From Paraburkholderia sp. Ac-20340 (lineage in GTDB: Bacteria > Pseudomonadota > Gammaproteobacteria > Burkholderiales > Burkholderiaceae): a DNA stretch of 64,000 bases. The DNA lies in assembly GCF_017104965.1 (NCBI RefSeq), contig NZ_JAAGPR010000010.1, positions 160,498 through 224,497 of the forward strand, in the 5' to 3' direction. The position numbers and the translations under genes were made by a program. Under the pieces are notes generated by a model that worked only from the letters and a program-made list of their open reading frames with translations, ran no database searches and was not told the DNA's origin. This document shows, in pieces, positions 25,233-34,544 of the stretch. Each line of letters starts with the position of its first letter. Within the stretch, counting starts at the first letter, position 1.

Positions 25233-25484
25233 GACCGCCAAACGGGGATGCCGACGTTGCCAGACTGACAATGGCAGTTATCGCAATGGCGCGGTCGTGA
25301 TGCGGGTCTTCGATGGACACTTGATCGCTCGCACTACGGAGGTCATGTCGATCGGCCTCGGTAGCTTTGGACCTAAAGTCTTTAACGCCCCAGCTGAACA
25401 GCGCTACTCTGACTGTCGAGAAATTTGCACTAATACGTTCAACGACAGGGTACACCAGGACCGATTCCACGCGAATAAAATAGG

Positions 25485-26255
25485 TCAAAGCTCCGTGTCG
25501 TTTGAACGGGTCAGACGCATTGAAATGGAAAATCGCTCGGCCGGATGGACGGTCACGGTCACCTCAAACGATTTTCCCGATGCGTCGAAATACTGGCGCA
25601 CCACGCGCAACGCGGCCGTGCCCGCATCGACAGCCAGGCGCATGGCCATATCCGGCGCGAGAATCAGCGCGCTCACATCCTGGCGAATCTCCGCCACGCG
25701 CCGTCCGTAGCGCGTCTCGATCAGCGAACTGATCAGCGTGTCCGGTTCGGTGCGCGCGTGGTCGGCTACTTCCCGGTAGGCGGGGTCGATGTAGACGTCG
25801 GTCCAGCCGACCGGCACGGCGGGCACGCCCCGCGCGGATGCCCGCGCTGGCTGCGCATTGCGTTCCACGCGCAGGCTCGAAATACGCAGCCAGCGCTCCC
25901 CCTCGTCGCATTGCAGTACGTCCGCAAGCGCGGTGTCGGCGACCACTTCCTCCACCGACTGCACCTCGCGCAGATTCTCGCTGCCGAACTGCACCAGATC
26001 GTCCACTGAAGCGAGCGTCGGTCGGAAGCCGTTGCGCGGCTGCGCTGACTCGACGCGCGTGCCCGCATTCTTGCGGCGCGAGACGAAACCAAGCTGCTGA
26101 AGCTCGTGGAGCGCCGCACGGATTGTGTGGCGGCTCGTCTGGTACTGGTCGCGCAACTCCAGTTCGGTCGGCAAATAGCTGCCGACCGGAAAACGGCCAG
26201 AGGCAATGCCCTCGGTCAGTTCGCGGGCGATTTCGGCAAAGCGGGGTCTGTTCAT
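25485..26255 (-). CDS. GntR-family (HutC/UTRA) transcriptional regulator
   Basis: The product has 256 residues. The N-terminal winged helix reads 'RFAEIARELTEGIASGRFPV', 'GSYLPTELELRDQYQTSRHT' and 'IRAALHELQQLGFVSRRKNA', the GntR signature. The C-terminal UTRA ligand domain follows ('WLRISSLRVERNAQ', 'LISSLIETRYGRRVAEIRQD', 'ALRVVRQYFDASGKSFEVTV'). It is divergent from the lyase-transporter operon. Two perfect palindromes in the 146-base intergenic region are its likely operators. HutC-type GntR proteins are usually repressors released by a pathway intermediate, which here could be an N-substituted amino dicarboxylate or a similar lyase substrate. Confidence 0.9.
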   Translation of the reverse strand: MNRPRFAEIARELTEGIASGRFPVGSYLPTELELRDQYQTSRHTIRAALHELQQLGFVSRRKNAGTRVESAQPRNGFRPTLASVDDLVQFGSENLREVQSVEEVVADTALADVLQCDEGERWLRISSLRVERNAQPARASARGVPAVPVGWTDVYIDPAYREVADHARTEPDTLISSLIETRYGRRVAEIRQDVSALILAPDMAMRLAVDAGTAALRVVRQYFDASGKSFEVTVTVHPAERFSISMRLTRSNDTEL

Positions 26256-26308
26256 GTAGGGAGTTTAAGGCGCGCACGTCGAGCATAGGGGTATATCACC
26301 ACTTGCTC

Positions 26309-26326
26309 AATATGTTCGAACATATT
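26309..26326. promoter_or_regulatory. GntR operator 1 (perfect 18-bp palindrome)
   Basis: AATATGTTCGAACATATT is fully self-complementary. It lies between the divergent GntR and lyase genes. Its core ATATGTTCGAACATAT differs from the second site only at the central bases. Confidence 0.8.
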
Positions 26327-26331
26327 AATCT

Positions 26332-26351
26332 AAATATGTCCGGACATATTT
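26332..26351. promoter_or_regulatory. GntR operator 2 (perfect 20-bp palindrome)
   Basis: AAATATGTCCGGACATATTT is fully self-complementary. Its centre is 24 bases from the centre of operator 1, a little over two helical turns. Both share the half site AATATGT. It lies 50 bases upstream of the lyase start. Confidence 0.8.
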
Positions 26352-26401
26352 CGCGTTGCGACGACAGTCCGTCCCCTGAATTTCTAGCCAGATACCGAAC
26401 C

Positions 26402-27772
26402 ATGATCCGCAGCCAGATGCCCGCTTCCAGCACCGTCGTCGATTCCATCCTGTTTCGCGACGCCTTCGGCACCGCCAAAATGCGCGCCGTTTTCTCTGAT
26501 ACCGCGCTGATCCAGCGCTACATCGACGTCGAAGTCGCGCTGGCCAAGGCCGAGGCTCGCTGCGGCGTGATTCCGCTTGATGCGGCCGACGTGATCGCCC
26601 GCGAGTCGCAGATCGAGCGGATCGATTTCGACCATATGCGCGACGAAACCGACATCGTCGGCTATCCGATCCTGCCGCTCGTGCACCAGCTCGTCGGCAT
26701 GTGTGGCGAAGCGGGGCGCTACGTGCACTGGGGCGCCACCACGCAGGACATCATGGATACGGCAGTGGCGCTGCAGGTGCGCGACGCGCTCGATTCGGTC
26801 GACGCCGATATCCGCGAACTGCGCGGCATTCTGGGCGACCTAGCGAAGAAGCATCGCGACACGCCGATGGCGGGACGCACGCACCTGCAGCAGGCGCTGC
26901 CCGTGACGTTCGGCTACAAGGCCGCGATCTGGCTGGCGATGTTCGACCGCCATCAGCAGCGCATTGCGCAACTGCGTCCGCGCGTGGCAGTGGTGGAGTT
27001 TGCGGGCGCGGCAGGCACGCTCGCGTCGATTGGCGACAAGGGCTTCGAAGTGCAAAAGGCGCTCGCGCAGGAGCTGGGTCTGGGCGTGCCGGCCACGACG
27101 TGGCACGTCGCTCGCGACGGTTTTGCCGAAGCCGTGAACCTGCTTGCGCTTGTGACCGGATCGCTCGGCAAGATCGCCACCGACATCATGATCATGGCGT
27201 CCAACGAATTCGCCGAAGTCTACGAGCCATTCGTGAAGGGCCGCGGCGCGAGCAGCACGATGCCGCAAAAGCGCAATCCGATTTCGAGCGAACTGATGCT
27301 CGCGGCGGCCAAGGCCGTGCGCCAGCACGCGGGCCTGATGGTCGACGCGATGATCCAGGACTTCGAGCGCGCGACCGGCCCGTGGCACGCCGAATGGATC
27401 GCGATTCCGGAGAGCTTCATCCTCGCTTCGGGGGCGCTGCATCAGGCGAAGTTCGCGCTGGGCGGTCTGATCGTCGATACAGCGCGCATGAAGCACAACC
27501 TTGGCATCAGCAAGGGCTTGATCGTCGCCGAGGCCGCGATGATGCAGATGGCGCCGTTCACGGGCCGTCAGCAGGCACACGATCTGGTCTATGACGCGTG
27601 CCGCACGGTGAACGAGCAGGGCGGCACGCTGGCCGACGCGCTCGCCGCGCTGCCCGCCGTCACGCAACACTTCGATCGCGCCGCCATCGACCGCATGACC
27701 GATCCGGCCAACTATCTGGGCCTCGCGCCGCAGATGGTCGACCGCGCGCTCGCCGCTTCGAGCGAGATCTGA
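26402..27772 (+). CDS. Fumarase/aspartase-superfamily lyase (adenylosuccinate lyase or PcaB-like)
   Basis: The 456-residue protein has the superfamily signature 'GRGASSTMPQKRNPISSELM' at about residues 280-299, whose mobile loop carries the catalytic Ser. It also has 'VHWGATTQDIMDTA' (about 109-122) and 'GRTHLQQALPVTFGYK' (about 158-173). The best resemblance is to the adenylosuccinate lyase/3-carboxymuconate cycloisomerase branch. Such enzymes usually release fumarate by beta-elimination of an amine, or cyclise carboxymuconate. Neither purB nor pca neighbours are present. It is cotranscribed with a dicarboxylate carrier and controlled by a HutC-type regulator, so a catabolic fumarate-releasing lyase for an N-substituted aspartate is the best guess. 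ATG 26402 is chosen since upstream residues overlap the operator region. Confidence 0.82.
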   Translation: MIRSQMPASSTVVDSILFRDAFGTAKMRAVFSDTALIQRYIDVEVALAKAEARCGVIPLDAADVIARESQIERIDFDHMRDETDIVGYPILPLVHQLVGMCGEAGRYVHWGATTQDIMDTAVALQVRDALDSVDADIRELRGILGDLAKKHRDTPMAGRTHLQQALPVTFGYKAAIWLAMFDRHQQRIAQLRPRVAVVEFAGAAGTLASIGDKGFEVQKALAQELGLGVPATTWHVARDGFAEAVNLLALVTGSLGKIATDIMIMASNEFAEVYEPFVKGRGASSTMPQKRNPISSELMLAAAKAVRQHAGLMVDAMIQDFERATGPWHAEWIAIPESFILASGALHQAKFALGGLIVDTARMKHNLGISKGLIVAEAAMMQMAPFTGRQQAHDLVYDACRTVNEQGGTLADALAALPAVTQHFDRAAIDRMTDPANYLGLAPQMVDRALAASSEI

Positions 27773-27798
27773 TCGTACGCAACTGGAGGAGACGCATC

Positions 27799-29190
27799 AT
27801 GAACGAGAAGATCCTCGAAGACGGGGCACACCGAGTCCACGAGGCGCACGACGCACTCGATCCGCTCGCGCCGCGCGCACGGCAACCGTGGTATCGGCGG
27901 TTGGGCATGCAGGTGATGATCGCGCTGGTGCTGGGCATTGCCGTGGGCCTGGTGTTTCCGGGCTTTGCCTCGCAGCTGAAAGTGTTAGGTGATATCTTCC
28001 TCGCGCTGATCAAGGCGGGCGTTGCGCCGCTCGTGTTTCTCACGATCGTGCACGGGATCGCGTCGGCGGGCGATGCGCGCAGCGCGGGCCGGGTGGGCTG
28101 GCGCTCGCTCGTCTATTTCGAGGGCGTTTCGACGATTGCGCTCGCCGTGGGACTACTCGCAGGCAACCTGTTTCAGACCGGCAAGGGCATGACCGCCATT
28201 GCGCCGCACGCGGCAGCCAATGCAGCGGCCGTCGCCAAGGCGCCGCCGCCGCAAACCTTCAGCGCGTTCGTGATGCATCTCGTGCCCGATAACTTCATCG
28301 GCGCGTTCGCGAAGGGCGAGTTGTTGCAGGTGGTCGTACTCGCGGTGATGGTCGGCATCGGCATTCTCGCGATTCCCGAGTCTCGACGCGTGCGTATCAG
28401 CGAGGGGCTCGATCTCGTTTCACAGGTGCTGTTCGCGTTCATTAACGTGGTGATGAAGCTTGCGCCGCTGGGAACATTCGGTGCGGTGGCATTCGCGGTG
28501 GGCAGCAACGGCACGGCTGTGCTGATCGCGCTCGCGCAACTCGTGCTGAGTTTCTATGCAGTGATCGCGCTGTTCGTGTTCGTCGTGATGGGGGCGATCG
28601 CGAAGCTAGCGGGCTTCAGCATGTGGCGGTTTCTCCGCTATATCAAGGACGAAATCCTGATCGTACTGGGTACGGCTTCGTCGGAAAGCGCGTTGCCGCG
28701 GCTGCTCGTCAAGCTCGAACGGCTGGGCTGCGCGAAGCAGACGGTTGGCCTCGTGCTGCCGACCGGTTATGCGTTCAATCTGGACGGCACCTCGATTTTC
28801 ATGTCGATGGGCGTGCTCTTCATCGCGCACTCGTACAACGTGCCGCTGACGTTCGAACATCAACTTGGCATTCTGCTGCTGATGCTGCTCACGTCGAAGG
28901 GCGCGGCGACGGTGTCGGGCGGCTCGTTCGTGGTGTTCGCGGCGACTGTCGCTTCGACGGGCGTGCTGCCGGTCGAGGGCGTGGCGATCATCTTCGGCGT
29001 CTATCGCTTCATGTCGATGGCGATTGCCACCTGCAACACCATCGGCAATGCACTGGCGACCGTGGTGGTCGCGAAGTGGTCGGGCACATTCGATCAGAGT
29101 GTCGCCGATGCCTGGCTGAGCGCGCGTCCGGAAACAAACGGAAACGTTGTTCAAGTCCGTAAATCCGGCGGGCCAACGCATTGCGATTAG
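27799..29190 (+). CDS. Dicarboxylate/amino acid:cation symporter (DctA-like, DAACS family)
   Basis: The 463-residue protein starts at ATG 27799 behind GGAGGA, 26 bases after the lyase stop. It has the DAACS fold with about eight helices and two hairpins. Motifs are 'SSESALPRLLVKLERLG' (the serine-rich hairpin 1), 'LPTGYAFNLDGTSIFMSMGV' (helix 7 N-M-D-G-T region, here N-L-D-G-T) and 'LLTSKGAATVSGGSFVVFAA' (hairpin 2). The family imports C4-dicarboxylates or acidic amino acids with Na+ or H+. Pairing with the lyase suggests uptake of the lyase substrate. A 35-residue insertion rich in Ala around residues 132-150 and a polar C-terminal tail are not typical of DctA itself, so the substrate may be unusual. 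Confidence 0.88.
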   Translation: MNEKILEDGAHRVHEAHDALDPLAPRARQPWYRRLGMQVMIALVLGIAVGLVFPGFASQLKVLGDIFLALIKAGVAPLVFLTIVHGIASAGDARSAGRVGWRSLVYFEGVSTIALAVGLLAGNLFQTGKGMTAIAPHAAANAAAVAKAPPPQTFSAFVMHLVPDNFIGAFAKGELLQVVVLAVMVGIGILAIPESRRVRISEGLDLVSQVLFAFINVVMKLAPLGTFGAVAFAVGSNGTAVLIALAQLVLSFYAVIALFVFVVMGAIAKLAGFSMWRFLRYIKDEILIVLGTASSESALPRLLVKLERLGCAKQTVGLVLPTGYAFNLDGTSIFMSMGVLFIAHSYNVPLTFEHQLGILLLMLLTSKGAATVSGGSFVVFAATVASTGVLPVEGVAIIFGVYRFMSMAIATCNTIGNALATVVVAKWSGTFDQSVADAWLSARPETNGNVVQVRKSGGPTHCD

Positions 29191-29873
29191 GATCAAGGAG
29201 CGTATCTTTTAGCCAATCGCGCAGTTGGTTGCAATAGCAACTTTTTGTTCAGCGCGGATACGTGATTTTCTCAAGCAAGCGGTAAAGCCCGCACAATCGC
29301 TGTCTCCAGGCTGGGTGGGGCAGTGCCCACCCAGGTTTCCGAAAAGCTACGCGAGTGCTCGCGGAACTCCGAGCACAGCGCGTCCGTATCAGGGTATTTC
29401 GCCCCCCAATGCTGGTTCCAGTCTCAACCTGCGACGGATTCATTCACGATGCGGCACTCGTCGACGACAGGGTTTAAAACGAGAGGTGCCAGGGATTCTC
29501 CAAAGGCAATCAAAACATTTGGAATCCTATGTAATATGGCGGCGAAATTATCCCTGGCTTCCGAGCCGGAGCCCGAATCAGGGACGATACAAGCCAGGAG
29601 GTCGTTTGATACTCGCGCAAAGCGAGCGACATCGACAAGCGACCGATGTCCCAGATGAAACCTGAAGACCAGCGCAACGGCGTGGCCGTATGAACCTGAG
29701 CGGGCAGTTGCGCAGCCCATAAACGAAGGGCCGAGATTTGCGTTGGTTGGGGGAGTGCGTGGGACCGGTGCTGGGGGACTGCGACGTGTATTTCCGCGAC
29801 TCCGAGGCCAACCAGATTGGCGTCTGTCTTCACGAGGTAGCGCCTGAGTAGCGCTATCGGCGCGGACGGCGTT
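29191..29873. other. Intergenic stretch without a supported gene
   Basis: Nearly 700 bases lie between the convergent carrier and porin genes. Small open frames exist on both strands (for example minus-strand text 'IPNVLIAFGESLAPLVLNPV'), but none has a ribosome binding site or a known motif. It may be decayed coding sequence. No clear terminator hairpin with a T tract was found. Confidence 0.3.
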
Positions 29874-31046
29874 TCAGAACCGATGGCGCATGCCGATGGT
29901 GGCAATGGTTTGCGTATTCGTCGACGATGCCCTCCAGCCCGCGATGTTCGCGACCGCAGGCAAGCCGCGTGAATCGGTGCCGGTCGCGTGCTGGTAAAAG
30001 CCCATCGCATACAGGTCGGTTCTTTTGGACAGCAAGTAGTAAAACGCGATATCAACTTGCTGATAGATCGCGTGCGTCGCCCCGCTGCTACGCGTGTACG
30101 ACCACGCGGTACCCAACATCCATGCCGGTGTGAACCGGTATTTGAAGTTGATCTCGCCGACATTGAACGCCTCCGTGCCGCGGAAGGCTCGCTCCTTCGC
30201 GCTCAGGCCACTCACGGCCACGGTGCCCAAGTCGGTGAAGCGGCTGTTGCTGTAGTTGAGCCCGATCGTCGCCTCGCCAACGGCGTAAGTCCCCGCGAAC
30301 GAGAAGATATTCTGCGCCCCAGCCGATGCGAAGCCGTAATCGACATACGAGGTCATATTAATGCCGGTCGCGCTGTCATTGGCCTTGTTGCCGAACAGCG
30401 AGAAGTTCGGCCGGTTCGCGGACTGGTATCCAATGCCAAGGGTCAGTGGGCCGTTCGTGTAGCCAGCGCCGACAGCCTTGACGCTGTTCGTGTTGAACGA
30501 GCCGGCTTTGCCGCCGAAGCCGTACATCGCCTGCATCGAAAATCCGGCGAAGTTCGGTGACGCATACTTGATCGCGTTGTTCACGCGGTTGAATGTGTCG
30601 AGGTTGTCGACATCGCCCGGATGTGCGCCGAAGCCTGCGCCGGCCGCCGCCCAACTGCCGCCAGCGGTCAGATACCCGGTGTACCAATAGGCGCTCGAAT
30701 ACTGGCGACCGACTGTCATCGCGCCGGGCGCCCCCGATAGCCCGACCCAGGCGGTCCGCCCGAAGAATGTGCCGTTTTGCGACACTGCGCCCGTCGCGAT
30801 GTTGTAGCCGTTCTCCACGTTGAAGATCGCAGCATTGCCGCCTCCGAGATCTTCGGAACCCTTCAGGCCGAAAGCGCTTGAACTGGCTACGCCGCTCGTC
30901 AGCGTGTACGCCTTTGACCCCAGGTAGTTCGGCGTATAGACCATCCCGGCGTCCGCGACGCCATACAACGTAACGTTCGATTGGGCATGAACGGCGCTGT
31001 AGGCCACCATCCCGAATGCGACAACCGCCAGTTTGCGCTTCTGCAT
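29874..31046 (-). CDS. Outer-membrane porin (Gram-negative porin family 4)
   Basis: The product has 390 residues with a signal peptide ending at 'YSAVHAQ' (residue 22). The mature start is 'SNVTLYGVADAGMVY', followed by 'SAFGLKGSEDLGGGNAAIFN', 'GRTAWVGLSGAPGAMTVGRQ', 'LLSKRTDLYAMGFYQHATGT' and the terminal 'IGMRHRF'. It is a 16-strand trimeric porin. It is the last gene after the M20 peptidase and MHS carrier on the same strand, 145 bases downstream, so it may serve uptake of the same substrate. It is clearly a different paralogue from the porin at 20784. Confidence 0.93.
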   Translation of the reverse strand: MQKRKLAVVAFGMVAYSAVHAQSNVTLYGVADAGMVYTPNYLGSKAYTLTSGVASSSAFGLKGSEDLGGGNAAIFNVENGYNIATGAVSQNGTFFGRTAWVGLSGAPGAMTVGRQYSSAYWYTGYLTAGGSWAAAGAGFGAHPGDVDNLDTFNRVNNAIKYASPNFAGFSMQAMYGFGGKAGSFNTNSVKAVGAGYTNGPLTLGIGYQSANRPNFSLFGNKANDSATGINMTSYVDYGFASAGAQNIFSFAGTYAVGEATIGLNYSNSRFTDLGTVAVSGLSAKERAFRGTEAFNVGEINFKYRFTPAWMLGTAWSYTRSSGATHAIYQQVDIAFYYLLSKRTDLYAMGFYQHATGTDSRGLPAVANIAGWRASSTNTQTIATIGMRHRF

Positions 31047-31191
31047 TGCTGATCTCCAAGGAACGTTGTCTATCGATAAACGGAATATCGCGCACGGCCT
31101 GCGCGAGCGAGGTCACGCGCCTGTGCACGAAGCACAGGCGCGGGAGACTCTTGTCTTGCGGGGGATGTCCGGTTGGCCCGGTCAGGTCAGA

Positions 31192-32394
31192 TCAACTGTG
31201 CAGATACGACTGCACGAGCGATATCCAACAGGCCGCACCGATTGGAATTAGCGCGTCGTTGAAGTCGTAGCCGTCGTTGTGCAACGAACAGCCGTGCCAT
31301 TCGCCCTGGCCGTTGCCGAGCGAAAAGTAGCAGCCGGGCACCTGTTCGAGCATCCACGCGAAGTCTTCACTGCCCAGATGCGTACCGGGCGCAACGCTGA
31401 TGACTTGCGCTTCGCCGAGGATGCCGGCCACAGCGGCACGGGCGACGGCCGCTTCGTCAGCCGTGTTGTGGATCGCGGGCACGAGCCGGTCGTAGGCGAT
31501 ATCCACCTCGACGCCACATGCCGCTGCCTGGCTCGCGATCACGGTCCTGATGCGCGTCTCAAGCAGGTCGCGTACGGCGGCCGTGGCTGCGCGTACGGTC
31601 AGCTTAAGTGTGGCGGTCTCGGGAATGATGTTGTACGTGCTGCCCGACGAGATCTCGCCGACGCTGATCACGCCTGCATCGGCCGGTGCGAGATTGCGCG
31701 ACACGATGCCTTGCAGTGCAACTACCGAGATACACAGCGCCAGCGTCGGGTCGGTGGCGCGATGCGGCATTGCGCCGTGTCCGCCCTTGCCACGAAACGT
31801 CACCGTCACGCGGTCGGACGAGCCGCCGAGCGGACCGGCCTGCACCACGGCCTTGCCCAGCAGCAGACCCGGCGCGTTATGGAAGGCGAAAATCGCGTCA
31901 CAGGGAAAGCGGGTGAACAGGCCGTCGCGCATCATCTCCGCAGCGCCGCTCAAACCTTCCTCGTCGGGCTGGAAAATCAGGTTCAGCGTGCCGTCGAAGT
32001 CGCGCGTGGCCGCGAGGTGCTCGGCAGCGGCGAGCAGCGTGACGGTATGCCCGTCGTGACCGCAGGCGTGCATGCGGCCGGCAATCGTGCTTTGCCACGG
32101 CAGGCCGGTACGCTCCTGCATCGGCAGGGCGTCCATGTCGGCGCGCAGCCCGAGGCGACGCGTACCATTGCCGATCTTGAGTTGTGCGACGATGCCGTCG
32201 CCACCGATGCCGGTGTGCACGTCGTAGCCCCATTCGCGCAACAGGCCGGCTACCAGCGCGGCGGTGTCGGGTACCTGGGCGCCGATTTCCGGGTGCGCGT
32301 GCAAGCGACGCCGCAGGGCGGCAAAGCGCTCTGCCGACGCGAGCAACGGTGCTGGCAGGGCCTGGGCAAGCGTGTCAGGGAGTGTCAATGCCAT
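31192..32394 (-). CDS. M20 family amidohydrolase/peptidase (aminoacylase or hippurate hydrolase-like)
   Basis: The 400-residue protein has the M20D pattern. It includes 'LHAHPEIG' (about 31-38), 'LRADMDALPMQERTGLPW' with the metal-bridging Asp, 'GRMHACGHDGHTVTLL' with Cys and His ligands, the catalytic Glu in 'LIFQPDEEGLSGAAEMM' and 'HLGSEDFAWMLEQVPG'. These enzymes cleave N-acyl amino acids such as hippurate in the cytoplasm. I start it at ATG 32394, 41 bases after the upstream carrier stop; the longer open frame upstream is antisense to that carrier. With an MHS carrier and a LysR regulator, it probably degrades an imported acyl-amino acid. Confidence 0.9.
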   Translation of the reverse strand: MALTLPDTLAQALPAPLLASAERFAALRRRLHAHPEIGAQVPDTAALVAGLLREWGYDVHTGIGGDGIVAQLKIGNGTRRLGLRADMDALPMQERTGLPWQSTIAGRMHACGHDGHTVTLLAAAEHLAATRDFDGTLNLIFQPDEEGLSGAAEMMRDGLFTRFPCDAIFAFHNAPGLLLGKAVVQAGPLGGSSDRVTVTFRGKGGHGAMPHRATDPTLALCISVVALQGIVSRNLAPADAGVISVGEISSGSTYNIIPETATLKLTVRAATAAVRDLLETRIRTVIASQAAACGVEVDIAYDRLVPAIHNTADEAAVARAAVAGILGEAQVISVAPGTHLGSEDFAWMLEQVPGCYFSLGNGQGEWHGCSLHNDGYDFNDALIPIGAACWISLVQSYLHS

Positions 32395-32435
32395 CGGGTC
32401 GTGTGCCTTGGGTGGTTCGTCGTAATTCGTGTCGC

Positions 32436-33758
32436 TCAGTCGCGGCCCGGATGGCTGGGATACAGCAGCATGGCGATGAAACTGATGATCATGGCGCTGT
32501 ACGTGTAGCCCAGGGGCGCCATGCGGCTGCCGGTCTCGTTGATGAGCCACGTCACGACCAGCGGGGCGAAGCCACCGAACAGGGTCACGCCGACGCTGTA
32601 CATGATCGACATGCCGGTGGCGCGGTGCTCGCGCGGCAGCGCCTCCATCATCATCGCGGTGCCGGCGCCCGTGCCGAGCGCGCTGAGCGTGCCGGAGATG
32701 GCCACGCACATCGCCACCAGCGGCAGGCCGGGCCCCGACGATAGCAGCGTGAAGTTCGGAATCGCGATCAGCATCGAAAGCACGCTGTTGCAGATCAGCA
32801 GCGGCTTGCGGCGCTTGAGACGGTCGGCAAAGCGGCCGAACAGCGGGGCCAGCGCGAGCAGCGTCAGCCCGGAGACGCAAGTCGCCGCGTAGGCTGTGAC
32901 CGCCGGCATGTGCAAGGTACGCACGAGGTAGGTCGGCATGTAGAACACAGTCACGTACATCGATGCCGTGCTGCTCGCCATCAGAAACACGCCGAGGATC
33001 AGCGTGCGGGCGTTCTCGCTGAACACCTCGCGAAGGCCGGTGAGAGCCGTCTTGCGGTTGCCTTCGAAGGTTTCCTTCAAATTGCGGCGCATGTACAGCC
33101 CGATCGGCGCAATCAGCAGGCCGAGCAGGAACGGCAGACGCCAGCCCCACGCGTGCAGGTCTTCCGGCGACAGACCGGCGGAGAGGGTCATGCCTGAGAG
33201 TGCGTCGAGCAGGGCCGCGCCGCCTTGGGTGGCGGCCTGCCAGCTCACGAGAAAGCAGCGGCGCTCCTTACCGCCGGACTCCAGCAGCAGCGCCGACGCC
33301 GCGCCGATCTCGCCTCCTGCCGATAGCCCTTGCAGTAAGCGGCCGATCACGACGAGCACGCTAGCCGTGATACCGATAGTGCCGTACGACGGCGTAAGCG
33401 CGATCAGCGCCGTGCCGATCGACATCAGGGCGATGGTCAGCGTGAGGGCCGCCTTGCGCCCACGCTGATCGGCAATGTTGCCGATCAGCAGCGCGCCGAG
33501 CGGACGCATCACGAAGCCCGCGCCGAACACCCCGAACGACAGCAGTAGCGACGTAAGGGCGTTACTGCTCGGAAAGAACAGGTTGCCGATCGTGGCGGCG
33601 AAAAAGCTGTAGAGCGTGAAGTCGTACATTTCCAGACCGTTGCCGATCGCGGCAGCCACGATGGCGCGACGGCCCGGCCTGAATCGTGCGGCAGAGGCCG
33701 ACGCGGTGATTGCGACGTCTGGCCCGAAATCGCTGATCGGGCGATGCAGTTCGTTCAT
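32436..33758 (-). CDS. MFS transporter of the metabolite:H+ symporter (MHS) family
   Basis: The product has 440 residues and twelve transmembrane helices. The start of the domain 'AAAIGNGLEMYDFTLYSFFA' is the classic MHS helix 1 ('G-N-x-L-E-x-Y-D-F'). 'GADQRGRKAAL'-type loop 2-3 is seen as 'IGNIADQRGRKAAL', and 'RLLQGLSAGGEIGAASALLL' is the MHS helix 5 motif. Members carry citrate, proline/betaine, alpha-ketoglutarate or shikimate with protons. ATG 33758 is preceded by AGAGAGGA. It is first in the minus-strand operon with the M20 enzyme, and diverges from a LysR gene. Exact substrate unknown. Confidence 0.9.
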   Translation of the reverse strand: MNELHRPISDFGPDVAITASASAARFRPGRRAIVAAAIGNGLEMYDFTLYSFFAATIGNLFFPSSNALTSLLLSFGVFGAGFVMRPLGALLIGNIADQRGRKAALTLTIALMSIGTALIALTPSYGTIGITASVLVVIGRLLQGLSAGGEIGAASALLLESGGKERRCFLVSWQAATQGGAALLDALSGMTLSAGLSPEDLHAWGWRLPFLLGLLIAPIGLYMRRNLKETFEGNRKTALTGLREVFSENARTLILGVFLMASSTASMYVTVFYMPTYLVRTLHMPAVTAYAATCVSGLTLLALAPLFGRFADRLKRRKPLLICNSVLSMLIAIPNFTLLSSGPGLPLVAMCVAISGTLSALGTGAGTAMMMEALPREHRATGMSIMYSVGVTLFGGFAPLVVTWLINETGSRMAPLGYTYSAMIISFIAMLLYPSHPGRD

Positions 33759-34544
33759 TGCTGTCCTCTCTCTTGTTCTCGTCTGCCCAGTGTCCTGGCT
33801 GGACGGCTGGCGCAACGTCAAGGTCTTGCTCGGCCGCGTAGTCGATTTGAATATTGCGAGGCCAGTGTCGGAAGCCAAAAAGAGTGCGACAAGCGAGGAA
33901 ATTTCAAGCAGTTGCCGTTTGGTGATAACAACCGCCAGAACGAAACGTAGCAAGGACTTGCGCGTAGGGAAGTCGGGCGTTACCGCCCGGTGCGAATCAA
34001 GGGCATAGACTTGCGGAGTACCGCGACGTTCGTGATCGAACTCGATCCGTTTACGCTTTGCGATGGAGAACCGATGCTCACTTGCCGCAATGGCGAGGCG
34101 CATCGCTCGATTGTGTTGGTTCGGTATTTCGGAATGCGTCGCAGGAACTCGCCGATCCAGTTCGTCTTGTGCCCCGTTGGAGGCGGATTCATCAACAGCG
34201 GCGCGTCCTGGCGGAGCATCCTGCGAAGACCTTTGAAAACCGTCGCGCGGCTGTTCCCGATTTCGGCATTCCTGGCGGACAACTGGCCGCCATTGGCGAA
34301 CGAAGGTTCTATCGCCGCCTGGCGATGACGCTCGATGACAGTCCAGTGCGAACGATCTCTCCCAGCAGCGTTGCGAAACGCGACAAGGTTAGCGTTTCGT
34401 CAAAAATGCAGCGAGCAGTATTTAATATCGAACTCGAATCGACCGGGTATTGGCTCGTGCATGTGCCGCGGGAATTTGCAGCACCGTGCGGCGGCGCGGG
34501 TACACTTATGCGCGCATTCACAACGTCGTCAAAGCCGGTCAGCA
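33759..34544. other. Divergent intergenic region between the MHS carrier and LysR genes
   Basis: About 790 bases are not covered by a gene I can support. Both strands carry open frames of 100-110 codons between 33980 and 34330 with protein-like text (minus 'RMLRQDAPLLMNPPPTGHKT', plus 'FRNASQELADPVRLVPRWRR'), but neither has a start with a ribosome binding site or a recognised family. The part next to the LysR gene is AT-richer and should hold its promoter. Confidence 0.3.

Noticed and set aside
25233..25484. Short open frames between the integrase relic and the GntR gene
   Set aside because: Frames on both strands give no recognisable protein and no ribosome binding site.
25838..26401. In-frame extension of the fumarase-superfamily lyase to 25838
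   Set aside because: It runs through the GntR gene and its operators. Family homology starts after ATG 26402.
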